Notes under the pieces: model-generated
The model's database searches: none
Seen by the model: the letters and a program-made list of their open reading frames with translations, nothing else
What the model was told of the DNA's origin: nothing
Translations under genes and position numbers: made by a program
Shown here: positions 59,657 to 64,000 of the stretch, piece after piece
Numbering within the stretch: the first letter of the stretch is position 1
Layout: every line of letters begins with the position of its first letter
Assembly: GCF_016863255.1 (NCBI RefSeq)
Contig: NZ_BOON01000010.1
Span: 1 to 64,000, forward strand
Source of the DNA: Planosporangium mesophilum
Lineage (GTDB): Bacteria > Actinomycetota > Actinomycetes > Mycobacteriales > Micromonosporaceae
Direction of reading: 5' to 3'
Length of the DNA: 64,000 nt

Positions 59657-60564
59657 GCGAGCCTCATACCGAGTCGACGGAGTGGGACGACGAGACCTCG
59701 CGGCAGCGGGTCGACGAGCCGATCCCGACCACGATCGGGGTGCCGCACGAGCGGTCCTCGGCCGGCGCCGGCCCTGCGCCGGTACCGGGCGGCGCGGCGC
59801 TGCTGGAGGTCGACAACGTCACGCTGCGGTTCGGAGGCGTCACCGCCCTCGACGGAGTGAGCTTCACCATCCGCCAAGGCGAGATCTTCGGTCTGATCGG
59901 GCCCAACGGTGCGGGGAAGACCACCTGCTTCAACGCGATGACGGGCATCTACCGGCCGACGGACGGCGAGATCCGGTTCACCGGGAAGCGGGTGACGGGC
60001 CTGCGCAAGTACGAGATCACCTCCATGGGCATCGCGCGCACCTTCCAGAACATCCGGCTCTTCCCGGAGATGACGGCGCTGGAGAACGTCATGGTGGGCG
60101 CCGACGCCCACCACAAGACCAGCGTGCTGGGTGCGCTGTTCCGTCTGCCGCGCCACCGCCGGGAGGAGGCCCAGGGCCGGGAGAAGTCCCTGCGGCTGCT
60201 GGAGTTCGTCGGTATCCGGCACCGCGCCGGGCACGTCGCCCGCAACCTCTCCTACGGCGAACAGCGCCGGCTGGAGATCGCCCGGGCGCTGGCCACCGAC
60301 CCGAAGCTGCTGTGCCTGGACGAGCCGGCGGCCGGGTTCAATCCCGCGGAGAAGGAGGACCTGCTCCAGCTCATCCGCAGGGTCCGGGACACCGGGGTGA
60401 CGGTGCTGCTCATCGAGCATGACATGCGGTTGGTCATGGGCGTCACCGACCGGATCGCGGTGCTGGAGTTCGGCAGGAAAATTGCGGAGGGTACGCCGGC
60501 GGAGGTCCGTGACGACCCCAAGGTGATCGCGGCGTACCTGGGGGTGCCGGCAGATGCTGCTTGA
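59653..60564 (+). CDS. livG: branched-chain amino acid ABC ATPase
   Basis: 303 aa from ATG 59653. A ~50-residue acidic/Pro-rich N-terminal extension precedes the ATPase. Walker A is GPNGAGKTT, the LivG-specific segment is RTFQNIRLFPEMTALENVMVG, the signature is LSYGEQRRLEIA, Walker B is LLCLDEPAAGFNP, and the switch is IEHDM. The N-terminal extension is longer than in Escherichia coli LivG. It overlaps livF by 11 bp. Confidence 0.93.
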   Translation: MSEPHTESTEWDDETSRQRVDEPIPTTIGVPHERSSAGAGPAPVPGGAALLEVDNVTLRFGGVTALDGVSFTIRQGEIFGLIGPNGAGKTTCFNAMTGIYRPTDGEIRFTGKRVTGLRKYEITSMGIARTFQNIRLFPEMTALENVMVGADAHHKTSVLGALFRLPRHRREEAQGREKSLRLLEFVGIRHRAGHVARNLSYGEQRRLEIARALATDPKLLCLDEPAAGFNPAEKEDLLQLIRRVRDTGVTVLLIEHDMRLVMGVTDRIAVLEFGRKIAEGTPAEVRDDPKVIAAYLGVPADAA

Positions 60565-61264
60565 GTTGGACAACGTAACGCTGCTGTACGGGCGGATCCA
60601 GGCCCTGCACGGCATCAGCCTGACGGTCGACGAGGGCGAGATCGTGGCGCTCATCGGGGCCAACGGCGCGGGCAAGACCACGACGATGCGCGCCATCTCC
60701 GGTCTGCGCCCCGTCGCGTCGGGCTCGATCCGCTTCAACGGCGAGGACATCACGCGCCTGCGTGCCGACCTGCGGGTGGTGCGGGGTCTGTGCCAGTCGC
60801 CCGAGGGTCGGGGCGTCTTCCCCGGCATGTCTGTCCTGGACAACCTCGACATGGGCGCCTACACGCGCAAGGATCGGGCCGGTATCGCCGCCGACCTGGA
60901 GCGGGTGCTGACCCTCTTCCCGCGCCTGAAGGAGCGGGCCAAGCAGGCGGGCGGCACGCTGTCCGGCGGTGAGCAGCAGATGCTCGCCGTGGGCCGGGCC
61001 CTGATGAGCCGGCCGAAGCTGCTGCTGCTCGACGAGCCGTCGATGGGGCTGGCGCCGATGCTGATCCAGCAGATCTTCGACATCATCACCGAGATCAACC
61101 AGCAGGGCACCACCATCCTCCTGGTCGAGCAGAACGCACAGCAGGCACTGTCCCGCGCGCACCGAGGGTACGTGTTGGAGACCGGGAACATCGTGCGCTC
61201 CGGCACCGGTACGGAACTGCTCCACGACCCAGCCGTCAAAGAGGCGTACCTCGGCGTGGCGTAG
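60554..61264 (+). CDS. livF: branched-chain amino acid ABC ATPase
   Basis: 236 aa. Walker A GANGAGKTT, LivF segment GLCQSPEGRGVFPGMSVLDNLDMGAYTRKD, signature LSGGEQQMLAVGRAL, Walker B LLLLDEPSMGLAP, then VEQNAQQALS. It completes the liv importer and is followed by a terminator hairpin. Confidence 0.94.
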   Translation: MLLELDNVTLLYGRIQALHGISLTVDEGEIVALIGANGAGKTTTMRAISGLRPVASGSIRFNGEDITRLRADLRVVRGLCQSPEGRGVFPGMSVLDNLDMGAYTRKDRAGIAADLERVLTLFPRLKERAKQAGGTLSGGEQQMLAVGRALMSRPKLLLLDEPSMGLAPMLIQQIFDIITEINQQGTTILLVEQNAQQALSRAHRGYVLETGNIVRSGTGTELLHDPAVKEAYLGVA

Positions 61265-61268
61265 GGTG

Positions 61269-61301
61269 GCGCCGACCCGTACCCGCTGGTCGGGTCGGCG
61301 C
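61269..61301 (+). terminator. terminator of the liv operon
   Basis: Perfect 11-bp stem GCGCCGACCCG (61269-61279) with its complement (61291-61301), loop 11 nt, starting 5 bp after the livF stop. Confidence 0.75.
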
Positions 61302-61342
61302 TGCCCCAGCGAGTCACATCAGTACAGGAGGGTTTGCAAACG

Positions 61343-62281
61343 ATGTTTCTCCCCAACCGCGGCAAGGGTGCCGCCCTGACGCTGGCGGCCGCCGCCGTCA
61401 CGCTGTCGATGGCGGCATGCGGTGGCAGTGGTGGCTCCGGTACCGGCGGCACGACCAACACGACCGTCGACAAGGCGCTGGCCGACAAGGTGCCGGCCGC
61501 GATCAAGGCTGACGGCAAGATCCTCGTCGGCAGCGACACCACGTACGCGCCGAGTGAGTTCCTCGGCCCGGACGGCAAGACGGCCCAGGGCTTCGACGTC
61601 GACCTGTTCAAGGCCGTGGCGGAGAAGCTCGGCCTCAAGGCCGAGTTCCAGACCGCGACGTTCGGCGACATCATCCCGGGCGTGACCGAGTCGGGTAAGT
61701 ACGAGATCGGCGTCTCGTCGTTCACTGTCAACCCCGAGCGGCTGGCCAAGGCCAACATGGTGACCTACTACTCGGCCGGTACGCACTGGCTGACCAAGAA
61801 GGGCAACCCGGCGGGCATCAAGCCCGACGAGGCCTGCGGCAAGAAGATCGCGGTCCAGAAGGACACGGTGCAGGTCGACGACATCACCGCCCGCTCGAAG
61901 GCGTGCACGGACGCCGGCAAGCCGGCGATCACGATCGACCCGTACCCGGCGCAGGACTCGGCGACGAACGCCGTGGTCACCGGCAAGGACGACGCGATGC
62001 TGGCCGACTCGCCGGTCATCGCGTACGCCGTGAAGCAGACCAACGGCCAGTTGGAGACGCTCGGCGCCATCTACGACTCGGCGCCCTACGGGTACGTGAT
62101 CAAGAAGGACCAGACCGCCTTCGCGGAGGCGGTCCGTGACGCGGTGAAGGCGCTCATCGCGGACGGCAGCTACAAGAAGATCCTGGAGCAGTGGAACGTG
62201 CAGGCGGGGGCGATCTCGAACCCCGAGCTGAACCCGAGCGCCGACGGGGGAGCGGCCCCCAGCCCCAGCGCCAGCAGCTGA
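61343..62281 (+). CDS. polar amino acid ABC transporter binding lipoprotein
   Basis: 312 aa from ATG 61343, with AGGAGGG 10 nt upstream (a TTG at 61334 lies too close to that site). The lipobox is MAAC. The type II binding fold of the Glu/Gln/Arg group shows in KILVGSDTTYAPSEFLGPDGKTAQGFDVDLFKAVAEKLGLKAEFQTATFGDIIPGVTESGKYEIGVSSFTVNPERL. It has two extra cysteines (EACGKKIA and SKACTDAG). It is the first gene of a three-gene importer; the ligand may be glutamate, glutamine or another polar amino acid. Confidence 0.9.
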   Translation: MFLPNRGKGAALTLAAAAVTLSMAACGGSGGSGTGGTTNTTVDKALADKVPAAIKADGKILVGSDTTYAPSEFLGPDGKTAQGFDVDLFKAVAEKLGLKAEFQTATFGDIIPGVTESGKYEIGVSSFTVNPERLAKANMVTYYSAGTHWLTKKGNPAGIKPDEACGKKIAVQKDTVQVDDITARSKACTDAGKPAITIDPYPAQDSATNAVVTGKDDAMLADSPVIAYAVKQTNGQLETLGAIYDSAPYGYVIKKDQTAFAEAVRDAVKALIADGSYKKILEQWNVQAGAISNPELNPSADGGAAPSPSASS

Positions 62282-62283
62282 TC

Positions 62284-63261
62284 ATGGCAACTGACATCAC
62301 CGACGTGCGGGCACGGCCTGAACCCATCAAGGCCGTACCCGTGCGGCACCCCGGCCGATGGGTGAGTGTCGCCGTCCTCGCCGTACTGGCCGCGATGTTC
62401 GTCCACGTGCTCGTCACGAACCCGGCGTTCCAGTGGTCGTTCATGTTCACGAGCATGTTCAACCCGCCGATCATCGACGGCGTGCTGCGCGGCACGCTCG
62501 GCATGACGATCTGCGCGATGCTTCTCGGCGTGACGCTCGGGGTCGTCGTCGCGGTCATGCGTCTCTCCGACAACCCGATCCTCCGGGTGGTCGCCTGGCT
62601 CTACACCTGGTTCTTCCGCGCGGTGCCCCGCGTGGTGCTGCTGGTGCTGTTCGGCAACCTCGGCATCCTGTGGAGCCGGCTGGAACTCGGCGTGCCGTTC
62701 GACACCCAGCTCGGCACGCTGTTCGGCCTCTCCAACCTGCACCTGCGCATCGGCGGGCTGGACTCGCGGGACCTCCTCTCCGGGTTCCTGGCCGGTCTGC
62801 TGGCGCTCTTCCTGTCCGAGGCGGCCTACATGGCCGAGATCGTGCGCGCCGGTATCCAGTCGGTGGATCCGGGCCAGGGCGAGGCGGCCGCGGCGCTCGG
62901 GTTGAGCAAGGGGCAGATCCTGCGCCGGATCGTCCTGCCGCAGGCCATGCGCGTCATCGTGCCGCCGACGGGCAACGAGACGATCGCGATGCTCAAGGAC
63001 ACCGCTCTGCTGATCAACGTACCGGTGATCTACGAGCTGTTCTTCCAGTTGGACGCGATCGGCAAGCGGACGTTCCAGACCTTCCCGATGCTCGTCGCGG
63101 CGTGCCTGTGGTACCTGGCGCTCACCAGCGTGCTGCTGGTCGGGCAGTACTTCCTCGAGCGGCACTTCTCTCGCGGGTACGGCCAGCCGGCGCGGGCCAG
63201 GTTGAAGCTGCGCGGGCTCGCCGCCGAGCAGGGCGGCGGCGGACAGGGGGTGGCGGGGTGA
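62284..63261 (+). CDS. polar amino acid ABC transporter permease
   Basis: 325 aa from ATG 62284, two bases after the binding-protein stop. About five to six membrane helices. The HisM/GlnP family shows in [102 protein letters not shown] single permease probably forms a homodimer. It overlaps the ATPase start by 4 bp. Confidence 0.92.
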   Translation: MATDITDVRARPEPIKAVPVRHPGRWVSVAVLAVLAAMFVHVLVTNPAFQWSFMFTSMFNPPIIDGVLRGTLGMTICAMLLGVTLGVVVAVMRLSDNPILRVVAWLYTWFFRAVPRVVLLVLFGNLGILWSRLELGVPFDTQLGTLFGLSNLHLRIGGLDSRDLLSGFLAGLLALFLSEAAYMAEIVRAGIQSVDPGQGEAAAALGLSKGQILRRIVLPQAMRVIVPPTGNETIAMLKDTALLINVPVIYELFFQLDAIGKRTFQTFPMLVAACLWYLALTSVLLVGQYFLERHFSRGYGQPARARLKLRGLAAEQGGGGQGVAG

Positions 63262-64000
63262 GCGGCCAGCCGATGGTCAAGGCCGAGAACGTCCACAAGT
63301 CCTTCGGCCGCCTGGAGGTGCTCCGGGGCATCGACCTGGAGGTACGCCAGGGCGAGGTGTGCTGCGTGATCGGCCCCTCCGGGTCGGGCAAGTCCACGTT
63401 CCTGCGCTGCATCAACCACCTGGAGAAGGTCAACGCCGGACGGATCTGGGTGGACGGCGACCTGATCGGCTACCGCGAGCGCGGCGGCAAGCTGTACGAG
63501 CTGCGCGAGAAGGACGTCGCCGCCCAGCGACGCGGGATCGGCATGGTCTTCCAGCGGTTCAACCTGTTCCCGCACATGACCGTGCTGGAGAACGTCATGG
63601 AGGCGCCGCTGCGGGTACGCGGGGAGTCCAAGGCGGAGGTGCGGGAGCGGGCCCTGCGGCTGCTCGACCGGGTCGGGCTGTCCGCCAAGGTCGACACGTA
63701 CCCGGGGCAGTGCTCCGGCGGTCAGCAGCAGCGGGTGGCGATCGCCCGCGCGCTCGCGATGCGGCCGAAGCTGATGCTGTTCGACGAGCCGACCAGCGCC
63801 CTCGACCCCGAGCTGGTGGGGGAGGTCCTCGACGTGATGAAGGACCTGGCCGCCGAGGGCATGACCATGATCGTCGTCACGCACGAGATCGGGTTCGCCC
63901 GGGAGGTCGGGGACTCGCTGGTCTTCATGGACGGCGGCGTGGTGGTCGAGTCCGGCGGACCGCGCGACGTGATCGCCAATCCGCGGCACGAGCGGACCCG
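63258..64000 (+). CDS. polar amino acid ABC transporter ATPase, 3' end outside window
   Basis: Begins at GTG 63258 (GTGA overlap with the permease stop) and is still open at the window edge after about 247 codons, close to full GlnQ length. Walker A is [10 protein letters not shown], the Q-loop is [17 protein letters not shown], the signature is [12 protein letters not shown], Walker B is [13 protein letters not shown] and the switch is VVTHEIGFA. The insert [25 protein letters not shown] is common in actinobacterial members. It energises the permease upstream. Confidence 0.93.
   Translation, partial: MSGQPMVKAENVHKSFGRLEVLRGIDLEVRQGEVCCVIGPSGSGKSTFLRCINHLEKVNAGRIWVDGDLIGYRERGGKLYELREKDVAAQRRGIGMVFQRFNLFPHMTVLENVMEAPLRVRGESKAEVRERALRLLDRVGLSAKVDTYPGQCSGGQQQRVAIARALAMRPKLMLFDEPTSALDPELVGEVLDVMKDLAAEGMTMIVVTHEIGFAREVGDSLVFMDGGVVVESGGPRDVIANPRHERT

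Noticed and set aside
1-64000. CRISPR arrays, insertion sequences, integrases or prophage genes
   Set aside because: No regularly spaced repeats, transposase or integrase motifs, or phage structural genes were found on either strand.

Overview
The window is GC-rich (about 70% or more), with GC-rich third codon positions, many GTG/TTG starts, Tat signal peptides, lipobox lipoproteins, an ANTAR response regulator, an FtsX-type exporter and a CebR-like operator. This fits a high-GC actinomycete, most likely of the Micromonosporaceae type. The assignment rests on gene style only. No rRNA, CRISPR array, insertion sequence, phage gene or replication origin was seen. Most of the window looks like chromosomal background; the accessory part lies at about 51.2-55.3 kb.

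0-8 kb: the end of a GGDEF-EAL cyclic-di-GMP protein; two tandem secreted fascin-like beta-trefoil proteins; an SRPBCC-like protein overlapping a zinc alcohol dehydrogenase; and, on the opposite strand, a thioesterase overlapping an iron-type hydroxyacid-oxoacid transhydrogenase. 8-20 kb: a Tat-exported CotA-like multicopper oxidase whose C-terminus is a LAATG cell-wall sorting signal, overlapping its own sortase; then dGTPase, an EEP-family nuclease/phosphatase, a DUF2267 stress protein behind a SigB/SigF-like promoter, an NAPE-PLD-like metallo-hydrolase, a lipoprotein L,D-transpeptidase, a small membrane protein, a FUSC-type exporter, a CurA-like reductase and a chemoreceptor.

21-34 kb: a four-gene osmoprotectant (glycine betaine/choline) ABC importer; PolX; a SIS-domain protein; a secreted GH9 cellulase with a CebR-like box and a strong terminator; and a TetR regulator divergent from an ABC exporter. 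34-45.7 kb: small proteins, an FKBP, a membrane-anchored muralytic-type protein and an aldehyde dehydrogenase. These are followed by a catabolic-looking locus in which a flavin monooxygenase and a sugar-type ABC importer with a TorT-like binding protein lie divergent from an amidohydrolase and a double Lrp/AsnC regulator. 45.8-51.1 kb: a secreted phosphoesterase (phospholipase C type) and two APC transporters, the second preceded by a structured leader.

51.2-55.3 kb is the most unusual region. It holds two copies of a Tat-exported small protein (A), two copies of a Tat-exported, 13-cysteine, Trp-rich mini-protein (B) resembling a shrunken methylamine dehydrogenase light chain, and single MauE-like and MauD-like genes. 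The order is A1-[broken mauD remnant]-B1-A2-mauE-mauD-B2-membrane protein. The A-E-D-B order parallels mauB-E-D-A, but no MauG, MauF or large beta-propeller subunit is present. The remnant shows that a whole A-E-D-B cassette was duplicated and one copy then lost E and most of D.

55.3-64 kb: a 74-nt tRNA with a Leu CAA anticodon but no long variable arm, a PdtaR-like ANTAR regulator, a complete livJHMGF branched-chain amino acid importer, and a polar amino acid importer of the Glu/Gln type that runs off the window end.
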